A DNA stretch of 62,657 nucleotides from an uncultured Bacilli bacterium (GCA_947629445.1 CANRDU010000006.1:1-62657); one strand, 5' to 3'; shown: positions 44,783 through 54,166, counted from the first letter of the stretch. Notes: generated from the sequence alone by a model not told the origin. Program-made: numbers and translations.

Positions 44783-44797
44783 GTTAGGAGGAAAAAC

Positions 44798-45391
44798 ATG
44801 AACCTATTAGAGGAAACTTATGTGGTATTTGATTTAGAAACAACAGGCTTAAAAGCAAAAGAGGGAAACTCCATTATTGAGATTGGTGCGGTTCGTGTTC
44901 AAAATAATAAGGTAGTTGATCGATTTGATGAATTAATTAATCCTGGTGTACCGTTAGATCCAGAAATTACCAGAATTACTACTATTACAGATGCTATGCT
45001 AGAAGGAAAAAGAACAGAAGAGGAAGTTGTCAAAGATTTTATAAAATGGGTTGGTGATGATATATTAGTTGCCCATAATGCTCAGTTTGATTTATCTTTT
45101 ATGAAGATGGCCTTTTTTAAATATTCTCTCGGTACTTTTAATTATCATGTTATAGATACTTTAGGGTTATCTCGTTATTTAGAACCGTTTGAACGTTACC
45201 ATAATTTAACGGTGCTATCTAGTCGATATGCGATTCAGTGGGATGAGAATAAACACCATCGTGCGGATTATGATGCGGAAGGAACTAGTCTTATTTTATA
45301 TGAAATGTTAAAAAGATTAGAAAAGAGAAATATAGTAACCTTTGAAGAATTATCGAAAATTCCAAAAATTTTGGTAAATAAGAGAATTTAA
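44798..45391 (+). CDS. DEDDh 3'-5' exonuclease (DnaQ/PolC-exo family)
   Basis: A 197-residue stand-alone exonuclease domain. Motifs are Exo I FDLETTGLKAKEG, Exo II HNAQFDLSFM and Exo III HHRADYDAEGT, giving the four acidic residues and catalytic histidine of the DEDDh class. The sequence is closest in style to the exonuclease part of PolC. It could proofread, process RNA ends or repair DNA. The start is the ATG at 44798 with TAGGAGG upstream; earlier in-frame codons lie within the 6S-like RNA. It sits right after that RNA and may be expressed by read-through from its promoter. Confidence 0.87.
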   Translation: MNLLEETYVVFDLETTGLKAKEGNSIIEIGAVRVQNNKVVDRFDELINPGVPLDPEITRITTITDAMLEGKRTEEEVVKDFIKWVGDDILVAHNAQFDLSFMKMAFFKYSLGTFNYHVIDTLGLSRYLEPFERYHNLTVLSSRYAIQWDENKHHRADYDAEGTSLILYEMLKRLEKRNIVTFEELSKIPKILVNKRI

Positions 45392-45522
45392 TTCTCTTTT
45401 TTTGATAATGAAAATGTTTTTCCATTTACACATACTTTAGAAAATATAGGAAATGTCATTTATCAATATTGAAATGATAATTAGGATTTGTTATAATAAA
45501 ACTGTAGAGTAGGAGTGAATTT

Positions 45523-46194
45523 ATGAATAATCAAATGAATGTAGGTGGATATCCTCAAGCATATCCACAATCTAAACCGGGCTTATTAGCTGGGGTAGCA
45601 CCAGAAAATAGAAATTTATTGTACGGATTTCTCGGATGTCTTGTAGTGATTGTTATCGGTTGTTTTTTTCCTTATGCAGTTCAAAAAGCAACAGATATCA
45701 GTATGAATTACATCTCTTATGACGGAGATATTAAAGATGGTGTTTTCATTATCGGTTTATCTATTGTTGCTGCGGTGATGGCTATCAAAAATAAAGCGAT
45801 TGTTTCATTAATAATGCAAGGTATTGGCGGAGCAATCTTTATTGTTGACTGGTTGGATACAACCGACAAGATGAAAGAATTAAATGAATATGCTGGTATA
45901 TTAGGTGATAATTGGAAACTATCATGGGGAATAGGATTCTACATTGTTTTAATTGGACTAGTAGGTTCTATTGTTACAGCATTCTTGTTGTGGAAGAAAA
46001 CGAAAGGCGGCGCAAAAGCACCTACAGTACCATTCCCACAAGGAACACCTGCTGTTATGAACCAACCGATGAATCAACCAATGAATCCCGCACCAATGCC
46101 AGTTCCACCAACCCCAACTTGTCCATATTGTGGAACGACGGTTACTTCCAGTACAGGGTTCTGTCCAAACTGTGGCGCTAAAATAAATTCATAA
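45523..46194 (+). CDS. Membrane protein with C-terminal zinc ribbon
   Basis: A 223-residue protein. A Gln/Tyr/Pro-rich cytoplasmic start leads to four membrane helices (about 30-50, 65-85, 88-108, 135-158), a Pro/Met/Asn-rich linker (QPMNQPMNPAPMPVPPTPT) and a CPYCGTTVTSSTGFCPNCG zinc ribbon. It resembles the other zinc-ribbon proteins of this region in layout. An extended -10 (TGT plus TATAAT at 45492-45497) precedes it by 25 nt. The function is unknown. Confidence 0.72.
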   Translation: MNNQMNVGGYPQAYPQSKPGLLAGVAPENRNLLYGFLGCLVVIVIGCFFPYAVQKATDISMNYISYDGDIKDGVFIIGLSIVAAVMAIKNKAIVSLIMQGIGGAIFIVDWLDTTDKMKELNEYAGILGDNWKLSWGIGFYIVLIGLVGSIVTAFLLWKKTKGGAKAPTVPFPQGTPAVMNQPMNQPMNPAPMPVPPTPTCPYCGTTVTSSTGFCPNCGAKINS

Positions 46195-46195
46195 A

Positions 46196-46222
46196 AGGAA
46201 AGCATTTTGCTTTCTTTTTTTT
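46196..46222 (+). terminator. Terminator after the zinc-ribbon membrane protein
   Basis: GGAAAGC pairs with GCTTTC across ATTTT and is followed by an eight-T run. Confidence 0.85.
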
Positions 46223-46271
46223 GTATAAAACTACTTTTCCTTTCTCATAACAATATTGAAAGGAGAGTTTT

Positions 46272-47048
46272 ATGTCACGTCACAAAGTTGAAATTTGTGG
46301 GGTGAATACTGCGGATATAAAGGTATTAAGTAATGATGAAATGATTCATTTATTTCAAAGTTATCAAAAAGGAGATGAACAGGCAAAACAACTATTAATT
46401 GAAGGAAATTTGAAATTGGTACTATCCATTTTAAAAAAGTATAATAACCGTACGGATAACATGGATGATTTATTTCAGGTAGGCTGTATTGGTCTTATTA
46501 AAGCCATTGATAATTTTGATTTATCCCATGAAGTAAGATTTTCGACATATGCTGTACCGATGATTCTAGGAGAAATTAAGAGATATTTAAGAGATAACAA
46601 TAGTGTAAGGATTGCTCGTAGTATCAAAGATTTAGCTTACCGAGTTTCTAAAGTAAAAGAAGAACTTACCTTGGAATTTGGAAGGGAACCTTCTACCAGT
46701 TTATTAAGTGAAAAGATGGGAATATCTGAATTGGATATTATGCTTGCCTTAGATTCTTTAAAAGATTCGATTAGTATGTTTGAACCAATCTACAATGACG
46801 GAGGGGATGTTATTTATCTTTGTGATCAATTAGAAGATAAAACGGGAAAAAATTATTCTTGGGATGAACGTTTAAGTTTAAAAGAGGCATTACAGGTATT
46901 AAAAGAAAAGGAAAGATATGTAATCCAATCTAGATATTTATATGGAAAAACGCAGATGGAATTGAGTGAAGAATTGGGAATTAGTCAAGCCCAAATATCG
47001 AGATTAGAGAAAAGTGGTATCGATCATATTAAAAAGAAAATCTTATAA
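46272..47048 (+). CDS. sigG: Sporulation sigma factor, sigma-G-like
   Basis: A 258-residue sigma-70 family factor of the SigF/SigG/SigB group. The N-terminus MSRHKVEICGVNTADIKVLS is almost the SigG signature. Region 2 is LFQVGCIGLIKAIDNFDLSH and FSTYAVPMILGEIKRYLRDN; region 4 is KTQMELSEELGISQAQISRL. The block MFEPIYNDGGDVIYLCDQ is also SigG-like. It would direct late forespore genes. In Bacillus sigG follows spoIIGA-sigE; here it is alone, between a membrane protein and pflB. A strong ribosome site AAGGAG precedes the ATG. Confidence 0.92.
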   Translation: MSRHKVEICGVNTADIKVLSNDEMIHLFQSYQKGDEQAKQLLIEGNLKLVLSILKKYNNRTDNMDDLFQVGCIGLIKAIDNFDLSHEVRFSTYAVPMILGEIKRYLRDNNSVRIARSIKDLAYRVSKVKEELTLEFGREPSTSLLSEKMGISELDIMLALDSLKDSISMFEPIYNDGGDVIYLCDQLEDKTGKNYSWDERLSLKEALQVLKEKERYVIQSRYLYGKTQMELSEELGISQAQISRLEKSGIDHIKKKIL

Positions 47049-47102
47049 AATTATTTTTTCAAAAAAAGTTATGGGAAAAGAATTGGTTTTATAGAGAAAA
47101 TA

Positions 47103-47111
47103 TGATATAAT
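47103..47111 (+). promoter_or_regulatory. Extended -10 promoter of pflB
   Basis: TGA plus TATAAT (47106-47111), 27 nt before the ATG. AGGAGG (47126-47131) is the ribosome site. Confidence 0.6.
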
Positions 47112-47138
47112 TGGTAAGTTAGGATAGGAGGCATATAC

Positions 47139-49379
47139 ATGAATATATACGAAAATGAATGGCGTAGTTTCAAAGGAGATACTTGGAAGGAAGCCATTGA
47201 CGTTGCAAAGTTTATTGAAGAAAACTATGAGGAATATGTGGGTGATGATACTTTTTTAGTAGGACCTACCGAGAAAACTAAAAAGGTATGGGGAATATGT
47301 GAAGACCTTCTAAAACAAGAACTAGAAAAAGGAGTTCTCGATATTGAAGTAAAAAGAGTATCTGGTATTAACAATTTTGAACCAGGATATATTGATAAGG
47401 ATTCAGAAGTGATTGTTGGATTACAGACAGATGCCCCTTTAAAGCGAATTGTTAATCCTTATGGCGGTATGAGGATGGTAGAACAAGCTTTAAACGCTTA
47501 TGGATATGAATTAGATGCAGATATTAAAAAACACTTTAATACGTATCGTAGGACTCATAATGATGGTGTTTTCGCAGCTTATCCATCAGACGTTAGGAAA
47601 GCACGTCATGCTGGATTATTAACAGGATTACCAGATGCGTATGGTAGAGGAAGAATTATTGGGGATTATCGTCGAGTAGCCCTTTATGGAATTGATTATT
47701 TAATCGAGAAGAAGAAAGAAGATTTAATAGATTTAGAAAAATTAAATTTAACGGAATATAATATTCGTTTAAGAGAAGAGATCACTCTTCAAATTCAAGC
47801 ATTAAATGATATCAAAGCGATGGCTGCTACTTATGGATTTGATATTAGTAAACCTGCTACTAACGCACAGGAAGCTATTCAATGGACTTATTTTGGTTAT
47901 TTAGCAGCTATCAAAGAAAATAATGGAGCTGCTATGAGTTTAGGTAGAACTTCTACTTTCTTAGATATCTATATTGAAAGAGATTTAAAGGAAGGAACCT
48001 TATCAGAAGAAACGGCTCAAGAATTAATTGACCAATTTATTATCAAATTAAGACTTGCTCGCCATTTAAGAACTCCAGAATATAATGAATTATTTACAGG
48101 AGATCCAACTTGGGTTACCGAGTCTATTGGAGGAATGTTAGAAAATGGACATTCTTTAGTTACCAAAACATCTTTTAGATATCTTCATACCTTAATTAAT
48201 TTATCTAGTGCACCAGAACCGAATATGACAATATTATGGTCTCCTCAGTTACCGGAAAACTTTAAAAATTATTGTGCGAAAATATCTATTCTTACGGATT
48301 CTATTCAATATGAAAATGATGAGGTAATGAGACCACTTCATGGATCTGACTATGCTATTGCTTGTTGTGTATCGGCTATGACGGTTGGAAAACAAATGCA
48401 ATTCTTTGGAGCTCGTTGCAATCTAGCGAAAGCACTTCTATATGCTATTAATGGTGGATATGATGAAATAACCGGTGAAAAAGTGGTAGAAGGATATGAA
48501 AAAATTATGGATCCTATACTAGATTTTGATAAAGTCACCGATGTTTATGACAAAATGCTTGGTACGATTGCTAAAACGTATGTAGATGCTATGAATACGA
48601 TTCATTATATGCATGATAAATATGCTTATGAAGCAGGTCAAATGGCTCTACACGATACCGATCCTGAGAAGTTGATGGCATTTGGTGTAGCTGGTTTTTC
48701 CGTTGCTGTAGATTCTCTTTCTGCTATTAAATTTGCAAAGGTAAAACCAATTCGTAATGAGGAAGGACTTGCTATTGATTTTGAAATTGAAGGAGATTAT
48801 CCAAAGTATGGAAATGATGATGATCGTGTAGATTTAATTGGTGTAGATCTTATTAAAGCATTCTACGAAAAATTAAATTCTCATCCACTTTACAAGGGTG
48901 CTAGGGCAACGTTATCTATTTTGACAATTACTTCTAATGTTGTTTACGGTAAAAAGACAGGTGCAACTCCAGATGGAAGACCTGCCGGAGTAGCTTTTGC
49001 GCCTGGTGCTAATCCAATGCATGGAAGAGATGAAAGTGGAGCGATTGCTTCTTTAAATAGTGTTGCTAAAATTCCATATGCAAATTGCTGTGAAGATGGA
49101 ATTTCTAATACTTTCTCTATCGTACCAGATGCTTTAGGACATGAAGACGAAGAGAGAATTCATAATCTTGTTAGCATTATGGATGGTTACTTTACCCGTG
49201 GTGCTCAACATTTAAATGTCAATGTTTTAAATAGGGAAACATTAATGGATGCGATGGAAAATCCTGATAAATATCCAACACTTACTATTCGTATTTCTGG
49301 ATATGCCGTTCGTTTCAACCGTTTAAGTAAAGAACAACAATTAGAAGTCATTAATCGTACTTTCCACGGAACAATCTAG
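47139..49379 (+). CDS. pflB: Pyruvate formate-lyase (formate C-acetyltransferase)
   Basis: A 746-residue glycyl radical enzyme converting pyruvate and CoA to acetyl-CoA and formate in anaerobic metabolism. The paired active-site cysteines are C409 and C410 in [20 protein letters not shown]. The glycyl radical site is G721 in [14 protein letters not shown], 26 residues from the end, as expected. The next gene is its activating enzyme, with a one-base overlap. The enzyme is oxygen-sensitive, so its presence points to a fermenting anaerobe or facultative anaerobe. Confidence 0.96.
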   Translation: MNIYENEWRSFKGDTWKEAIDVAKFIEENYEEYVGDDTFLVGPTEKTKKVWGICEDLLKQELEKGVLDIEVKRVSGINNFEPGYIDKDSEVIVGLQTDAPLKRIVNPYGGMRMVEQALNAYGYELDADIKKHFNTYRRTHNDGVFAAYPSDVRKARHAGLLTGLPDAYGRGRIIGDYRRVALYGIDYLIEKKKEDLIDLEKLNLTEYNIRLREEITLQIQALNDIKAMAATYGFDISKPATNAQEAIQWTYFGYLAAIKENNGAAMSLGRTSTFLDIYIERDLKEGTLSEETAQELIDQFIIKLRLARHLRTPEYNELFTGDPTWVTESIGGMLENGHSLVTKTSFRYLHTLINLSSAPEPNMTILWSPQLPENFKNYCAKISILTDSIQYENDEVMRPLHGSDYAIACCVSAMTVGKQMQFFGARCNLAKALLYAINGGYDEITGEKVVEGYEKIMDPILDFDKVTDVYDKMLGTIAKTYVDAMNTIHYMHDKYAYEAGQMALHDTDPEKLMAFGVAGFSVAVDSLSAIKFAKVKPIRNEEGLAIDFEIEGDYPKYGNDDDRVDLIGVDLIKAFYEKLNSHPLYKGARATLSILTITSNVVYGKKTGATPDGRPAGVAFAPGANPMHGRDESGAIASLNSVAKIPYANCCEDGISNTFSIVPDALGHEDEERIHNLVSIMDGYFTRGAQHLNVNVLNRETLMDAMENPDKYPTLTIRISGYAVRFNRLSKEQQLEVINRTFHGTI

Positions 49380-50077
49380 TGAAAGGATATATTGATTCTA
49401 TTGAATCCATGGGCTTAGTGGATGGTCCTGGGATTCGTATGGTTGTATTCTTAAAAGGTTGTAAATTAAGGTGTCTTTATTGTCATAATCCCGAGACTTG
49501 GGATTATGTTCATGCCAAAGTTACGACATCAGAAGAAATCGCTCTACGAGTGAAAAGAAACCTAAGTTATTATCAACACGGAGGAATTACTTTTAGTGGT
49601 GGCGAACCACTTCTGCAACCAGAATTCTTATTAGATTGCTTAAAGAGGTGTAAAAAAATTGGTGTTCATACGGCCATTGATACTGCTGGCGTAGGAATTG
49701 GCCATTATGATGAAATTTTGGAGTATACGGATTTAGTTATCTTAGATATTAAAGCCATAGAAGATGCTGATTATTATCAAATAACGGGTAGTCACATGGA
49801 TGAGTATTCCAAATTTATAGAAGCCTTAAAAAAAAGAAAGAATAAAGTTTGGTTACGCCAAGTAATTGTTCCGGGTTTTAATGATACGGAAGAAAATATC
49901 TTAAAATTGAAAGAATATATAAAACAATTCCCTAATGTTGAAAAAGTAGAATTGCTTCCTTATCATCTATTAGGAGTTGAAAAATATAAGAAATTAGGAA
50001 TTTCTTATCCTTTAGAAGGCGTTCCTGCTATGGATCAAGAGAAAATAAAAAAACTAACTGAATTACTAGAAAGTTAG
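49379..50077 (+). CDS. pflA: Pyruvate formate-lyase activating enzyme
   Basis: A 232-residue radical SAM enzyme that installs the glycyl radical on PflB. The iron-sulfur cluster cysteines are C28, C32 and C35 in GCKLRCLYCHNPETW. The following block GGITFSGGEPLLQPEFL and the N-terminal SMGLVDGPGIRMVVFL are typical. It starts with GTG overlapping the pflB stop (TAGTG), giving translational coupling. The last codons form one arm of the operon terminator. Confidence 0.95.
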   Translation: MKGYIDSIESMGLVDGPGIRMVVFLKGCKLRCLYCHNPETWDYVHAKVTTSEEIALRVKRNLSYYQHGGITFSGGEPLLQPEFLLDCLKRCKKIGVHTAIDTAGVGIGHYDEILEYTDLVILDIKAIEDADYYQITGSHMDEYSKFIEALKKRKNKVWLRQVIVPGFNDTEENILKLKEYIKQFPNVEKVELLPYHLLGVEKYKKLGISYPLEGVPAMDQEKIKKLTELLES

Positions 50078-50093
50078 TTTTTTCTTGTATTTT
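50056..50093 (+). terminator. Terminator of pflBA
   Basis: AACTAACT pairs with AGTTAGTT, using the last codons of pflA, followed by a T run. Confidence 0.75.
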
Positions 50094-50127
50094 TTGTAAA
50101 TTTCGTTATAATGTTGGTAGGTGAATT

Positions 50128-50949
50128 ATGAAACGAGTAATAAAAGTAGAAAAAGAAATGGATATTATCGATTATTTAGAAGAAAAGACAGATTATTCCC
50201 GTAAGAAAGTAAAAAGTCTAATATCTCATGGACAAGTATTCGTGAATCAACAGCAAGTGAAATTGCCGTATCATGTTACAGTAAATGATAGTATTTTTGT
50301 AACAAATGAGAAAAGGGAAGCTACCCCCTTTACTATTCTTTATGAAGATTCCCTATTTCTGGTAGTGGATAAGAAAAGTGGTCTTTTAACAGTTTCTAAT
50401 GGAGGAAATGAAGATACTCTTTACCGTCAAGTTTATGAATACCTTCATCGGAAAGGAGAAAAGGTATTTATTGTTCATCGTTTAGATAAAGAAACTTCAG
50501 GTATTGTCTTATTTGCAAAAAAAGAAGAAGTAAAAAACATCCTACAAGATTCTTGGAATGAATTCGTAAAAGAAAGAAAATATTTTGCGATTGTTCATGG
50601 ACCAATTCAACCTTCTGGAACGATTATCTCCCATTTACAGGAAAAAAATACCTTTGTATATAGTGCTAAGAAAGGCAAAAAAGCAATTACGCACTATCAA
50701 GTGATAAAGAGTCATAATAATTATGCTAGTATAGATATTTCCATAGAAACGGGAAGAAAAAATCAGATTCGTGTCCACATGAAAGAGAATGGTACTCCTA
50801 TTTTAGGAGATAAAAAATATGGGATTAAAGATTCCTTTCCTAGGCTTGCCTTACATGCTTATTTTCTATCTTTTTATTATCCTCCTCATCAAAAAATATA
50901 TGAGTTTGTATCTCCGATACCCAAAATGATAAAAGCGTTTCCATTTTAA
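50128..50949 (+). CDS. RluA/RluD-family 23S rRNA or tRNA pseudouridine synthase
   Basis: A 273-residue enzyme. The N-terminal S4 RNA-binding domain (about 10-65; RKKVKSLISHGQVFVNQQQV) is followed by the synthase domain with the catalytic aspartate in HRLDKETSGIVLFAKKE and the C-terminal block GRKNQIRVHMKENGTPILGD. The target uridine cannot be told from sequence; Bacilli carry several paralogues (RluD, YjbO, YhcT types). TATAAT (50107-50112) ends 15 nt before the ATG. Confidence 0.9.
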   Translation: MKRVIKVEKEMDIIDYLEEKTDYSRKKVKSLISHGQVFVNQQQVKLPYHVTVNDSIFVTNEKREATPFTILYEDSLFLVVDKKSGLLTVSNGGNEDTLYRQVYEYLHRKGEKVFIVHRLDKETSGIVLFAKKEEVKNILQDSWNEFVKERKYFAIVHGPIQPSGTIISHLQEKNTFVYSAKKGKKAITHYQVIKSHNNYASIDISIETGRKNQIRVHMKENGTPILGDKKYGIKDSFPRLALHAYFLSFYYPPHQKIYEFVSPIPKMIKAFPF

Positions 50950-50961
50950 CGCTTTTTTTCC
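50930..50961 (+). terminator. Terminator after the pseudouridine synthase
   Basis: AAAGCGTT pairs with AACGCTTT across TCCATTTT, using the end of the gene, followed by a T run. Confidence 0.8.
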
Positions 50962-50979
50962 TTTTTTTGGTATATTTTC

Positions 50980-51008
50980 TTGCAATTCTGCATATTTTAT
51001 AATATAAT
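50980..51008 (+). promoter_or_regulatory. Promoter of the lipoprotein gene
   Basis: TTGCAA (50980-50985), a 17-nt spacer and TATAAT (51003-51008), 27 nt before the ATG with AGAGGGGG as ribosome site. Confidence 0.65.
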
Positions 51009-51035
51009 AGGAAACCATGTGAAAGAGGGGGTAAT

Positions 51036-51572
51036 ATGAAGAAACTCTTACGCTTAAGTGTTTTTATTTTTTGTGTGCTTATTCTTTGTGGATGTAATGC
51101 TTTATCACGCCAAAATAACTATCAGTTAGATAATAAAAACATTATCTTCTCTTTACCAAAGGTATGGGTAGCGGTAGAGAGTAATGATAATGAATTAGCG
51201 CTCACTCGTTCTTATGCGAATATGTCTTTTAATACATATCATAAAAGCGAAGTAAACAATATGAGTGCGGAAGAATTACTAGATCAAAAAATTGAAGAAT
51301 TTTGTAGTAATCACGAGAATGCATCTTTGGTAACGAAATACACAACAACGGAAACAGCAGATAGAAAAATTTATGCCAAATTATATACGGTAGATCAAGA
51401 AAATCTTGAGATGCAATACTATTTTAGTGTTATGGAATTCTTACCATCCCACACTTACGTATACATTGTATATGAAGCAAAAGAAATTTATATGAATTAT
51501 AATGTTGATGATATACAGAGAATGCTCATGAAAATGAAATGGACTGGAGAAGTTGATTTAGCGCTTCAATAG
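51036..51572 (+). CDS. Lipoprotein of unknown function
   Basis: A 178-residue exported lipoprotein. The signal peptide is hydrophobic (LLRLSVFIFCVLIL) and ends in the lipobox LCGC, with the lipidated cysteine at about residue 20. The mature part is a mixed alpha/beta domain of about 150 residues (NIIFSLPKVWVAVESNDNEL, then YYFSVMEFLPSHTYVYIVYE). The fold recalls proteins with a PsbP/DcrB-like sheet, but I do not assign it. It has its own promoter and is followed by the YlmC-like gene. Confidence 0.8.
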   Translation: MKKLLRLSVFIFCVLILCGCNALSRQNNYQLDNKNIIFSLPKVWVAVESNDNELALTRSYANMSFNTYHKSEVNNMSAEELLDQKIEEFCSNHENASLVTKYTTTETADRKIYAKLYTVDQENLEMQYYFSVMEFLPSHTYVYIVYEAKEIYMNYNVDDIQRMLMKMKWTGEVDLALQ

Positions 51573-51614
51573 TCTTTTTTTTATGGAATGAAATAGAATA
51601 ATATAGGTGGTTGT

Positions 51615-51839
51615 ATGAAAATATCAGATTTACAAGAAAAAGATGTTGTTGATATTAAAGATGGGAAAAAGATTGGGAACATCATTGATATCAGTATTGA
51701 TAGAAACGGTAACCTATTTGGGATTACCGTAGAGAAATATCGTTTCTTCTTCTCTTTATTTACCAATAACACAGTGGAATTGAAATGGAGCCAAATTGAA
51801 AAAATCGGAAAAGATGTCATACTTGTCAATTTAGATTGA
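51615..51839 (+). CDS. YlmC/YmxH-family PRC-barrel protein
   Basis: A 74-residue small beta-barrel. The pattern MKISDLQEKDVVDIKDGKKI, then GNIIDISIDRNGNLFGITVE and WSQIEKIGKDVILVNL, matches the YlmC/YmxH sporulation-associated family. The biochemical role is not known. The AGGTGG ribosome site and a TAGAAT box ending 15 nt before the ATG fit the compact promoter style seen elsewhere in this window. Confidence 0.82.
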   Translation: MKISDLQEKDVVDIKDGKKIGNIIDISIDRNGNLFGITVEKYRFFFSLFTNNTVELKWSQIEKIGKDVILVNLD

Positions 51840-51867
51840 TTAATGTTATAATGAACTTGGTGATAGT

Positions 51868-54090
51868 ATGAAAATTTTGCTTTATACAGAAGGGTTAAAG
51901 ACGATTAGTAAGTCCGGTTTAGGAAAAGCTATTAAACATCAGATGAAAGCACTGGAGGATAACAAAATTGAATATACGACAAACTTGAAGGATAATTATG
52001 ATATTCTCCATATTAATTTTTATGGTCCTAAATCTTACTTTTATGCCAAAAAGGCTAGAAAGAATGGAAAAAAGATTGTCTATCATGCCCATTCTACGGA
52101 GGAAGATTTTCGCAATTCATTCTTATTCAGTAATTTAGTTTCTCCTTTGTTTAAAAAATGGTTAATTCGTTGTTATTCTTTAGGAGACTACATTATTACA
52201 CCTACAGAATACTCTAAACGGCTTTTAGAGAATTATCACTTGAATAGACCTATTAAAGCAATTAGTAATGGCGTAGATACCAAGTTTTTTGAACGTAATG
52301 AAAAAGCTGGTATGGAGTTCCGTAAAAAATACGGATATACGAAAAAGGATAAAATTATTGTAGGAATTGGACTTTATATTAAACGAAAAGGAATTTTAGA
52401 CTTTGTTGAACTTGCGAAAAGATTACCAGAATATCAATTTATTTGGTTTGGTCATAGTCCGTTATGGGCTTCTCCTAGAGAAATAAAAAAGGCGGTAACG
52501 ACGAAACTTCCAAATTTAAAATTTGCAGGATATGTAGAATCCTCTGTTATTAAAAGCGCCTTAAGTGGTGCGGATTTATATCTCTTTCCAACGTTAGAAG
52601 AAACAGAAGGAATTCCTATTATTGAAGCATTAACTTCTAAAATCCCAACTTTGATTCGAGATATTCCTGTCTTTGAAGAATATAAGGCCAATAAAGTAGT
52701 GTATAAGGCAAAAGACTTGGATGACTTTGAAAAGAAAATTAAAAAAATTTTAGAGAAAAAACTTCCCGATTTAACCGAAGCGGGATATGTGGAAGCAAAA
52801 AAGAAAGATATTAAAACAGTAGGACAAGAATTAGTAAATACCTATGAAGAAGTCTTAAAGATGCGAAGAAGACGGGAAAAGAAATCTAATACCGGAAAAA
52901 TTTTAGGAGGAACTATCTTTCTAATCGCTCTGGTTACAGCTATGTTATTTTTATTACGGAATCCTTCTATGGGAAACAACTTAAAACCTTATGAACGTTC
53001 CTTTGAAATCAATGATATTCCTGTTTCTATTACTCTTTATAGTAACGATGCGAAAAAAGCAGAAAAAGCACTCAAAAAGGCAGAACAAATCTATCAGAAT
53101 TATGCTGAATTAACGGATCGAGAAAATGGTCCATTGAAGGAAATGCAAGAGATAGATTCCCAACAAGATACGGTTCAGGTGGATTCTAAACTATACGATA
53201 TGATTGTATATGGAAAAGAATGGTACGACAAAAGTAATGGCATTTTTAATATTCATATGGGGGAAGTAACTGATTTTTGGCAGGATTATTTCAATGGGGA
53301 AAAAGAGTTTCCAAAGGCATCAGAACTACAAAAGTTAGATACAGATATTGAAGATGTTGTTCCTTTAGGTCTAGAAGATAAAAGTATCTATCACATGGGT
53401 TGTTATATCACGATACCTATTATTGTTATTCTTCTTTTATTTGTCATCTATAGAATTACTCGTAAAAAATATAATTGGTTAGTTCCTACCATAGCAGTAA
53501 TCGGAATTTCGTTAGGCATTTGTATGTTCTTTTATGGGAAAATTACAAATTTAAGTAATCTTTTAGAAAATCATCATATGAATTTAGATTTGACTAATTT
53601 AACAATGGGACATGCCACTGATGAGGTAGCAGAATATTTTGAAAAGCATGGTTTTACGAAATATCTTATCAATGCCTCTTCTCTCATGAGAGTTGGAGAT
53701 TATTATGAAGAGGAAGGAAAATATATCTTAGTAGTATCTAGTCCTTTCAAGGATGTTGAAGAAGAAGCATTAACAACGGTTCATATGAATAATGGGGCGG
53801 TTGCTTCTAAGGGAATATACCAAGATTATTTCACGTATAATGAAAAAGATTACAGTAAAATTTTCAGTTCTAAAACGTATATGCCAGTCGATAATATGGT
53901 AGGAGTAACGGTTGTTGCCAAGGATGCGAAAGAAGCCGAGGTATTAGCTACTATCTTATTTTCTATGAGTATTCCAGATGGTCAAAAATACATTCAGAAC
54001 TATCCAGATGTCTATGTTATGTGGGCATATCTAGATGATAATGGCGTAAAAAGAAAACTGATTACGGAAAATTTCTATGATTTAAAATAA
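51868..54090 (+). CDS. Fusion: glycolipid GT4 synthase, membrane helix and split ApbE-like domain
   Basis: A 740-residue protein. Residues 1-330 are a GT4 enzyme of the diglucosyldiacylglycerol synthase type (YHAHSTEEDFRNSFLFSN, ITPTEYSKRLLENY, ISNGVDTKFF and LFPTLEETEGIPIIEALTSK). Such enzymes add a second sugar to a membrane glycolipid, usually in about 330-340 residues. A membrane helix follows (about 346-366). Residues about 375-500 match the first half of an ApbE flavin transferase (PVSITLYSNDAKKAEKALKK, then YDKSNGIFNIHMG). Two more helices interrupt it (about 510-565). The second half resumes at about 570 (LDLTNLTMGHATDEVAEYFE, then NNGAVASKGIYQDYF). Key ApbE positions look changed: the KG motif is MG, and the H-I-x-x-P-x-T-G loop is SKIFSSKTYMP. 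It is probably a non-catalytic ApbE fold. I see no sign of a frameshift. Confidence 0.78.
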   Translation: MKILLYTEGLKTISKSGLGKAIKHQMKALEDNKIEYTTNLKDNYDILHINFYGPKSYFYAKKARKNGKKIVYHAHSTEEDFRNSFLFSNLVSPLFKKWLIRCYSLGDYIITPTEYSKRLLENYHLNRPIKAISNGVDTKFFERNEKAGMEFRKKYGYTKKDKIIVGIGLYIKRKGILDFVELAKRLPEYQFIWFGHSPLWASPREIKKAVTTKLPNLKFAGYVESSVIKSALSGADLYLFPTLEETEGIPIIEALTSKIPTLIRDIPVFEEYKANKVVYKAKDLDDFEKKIKKILEKKLPDLTEAGYVEAKKKDIKTVGQELVNTYEEVLKMRRRREKKSNTGKILGGTIFLIALVTAMLFLLRNPSMGNNLKPYERSFEINDIPVSITLYSNDAKKAEKALKKAEQIYQNYAELTDRENGPLKEMQEIDSQQDTVQVDSKLYDMIVYGKEWYDKSNGIFNIHMGEVTDFWQDYFNGEKEFPKASELQKLDTDIEDVVPLGLEDKSIYHMGCYITIPIIVILLLFVIYRITRKKYNWLVPTIAVIGISLGICMFFYGKITNLSNLLENHHMNLDLTNLTMGHATDEVAEYFEKHGFTKYLINASSLMRVGDYYEEEGKYILVVSSPFKDVEEEALTTVHMNNGAVASKGIYQDYFTYNEKDYSKIFSSKTYMPVDNMVGVTVVAKDAKEAEVLATILFSMSIPDGQKYIQNYPDVYVMWAYLDDNGVKRKLITENFYDLK

Positions 54091-54131
54091 AAGGTCTTAG
54101 ACCTTTTTTTATTGAAGAAGAATTCATTCTT

Positions 54132-54140
54132 TGGTATAAT
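54132..54140 (+). promoter_or_regulatory. Extended -10 promoter of smc
   Basis: TGG plus TATAAT (54135-54140), 26 nt before the smc ATG, with GGTGGGG as ribosome site. Confidence 0.55.
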
Positions 54141-54166
54141 GAAAAAGGTAGTATGGTGGGGATAAT

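Noticed and set aside
46223..46260. Sigma-F/G type promoter ahead of sigG (GTATA, then CATAACAATA)
   Set aside because: The -10 fails the CATnnTA pattern and the spacing is about 19 nt, so the match is too weak to call.
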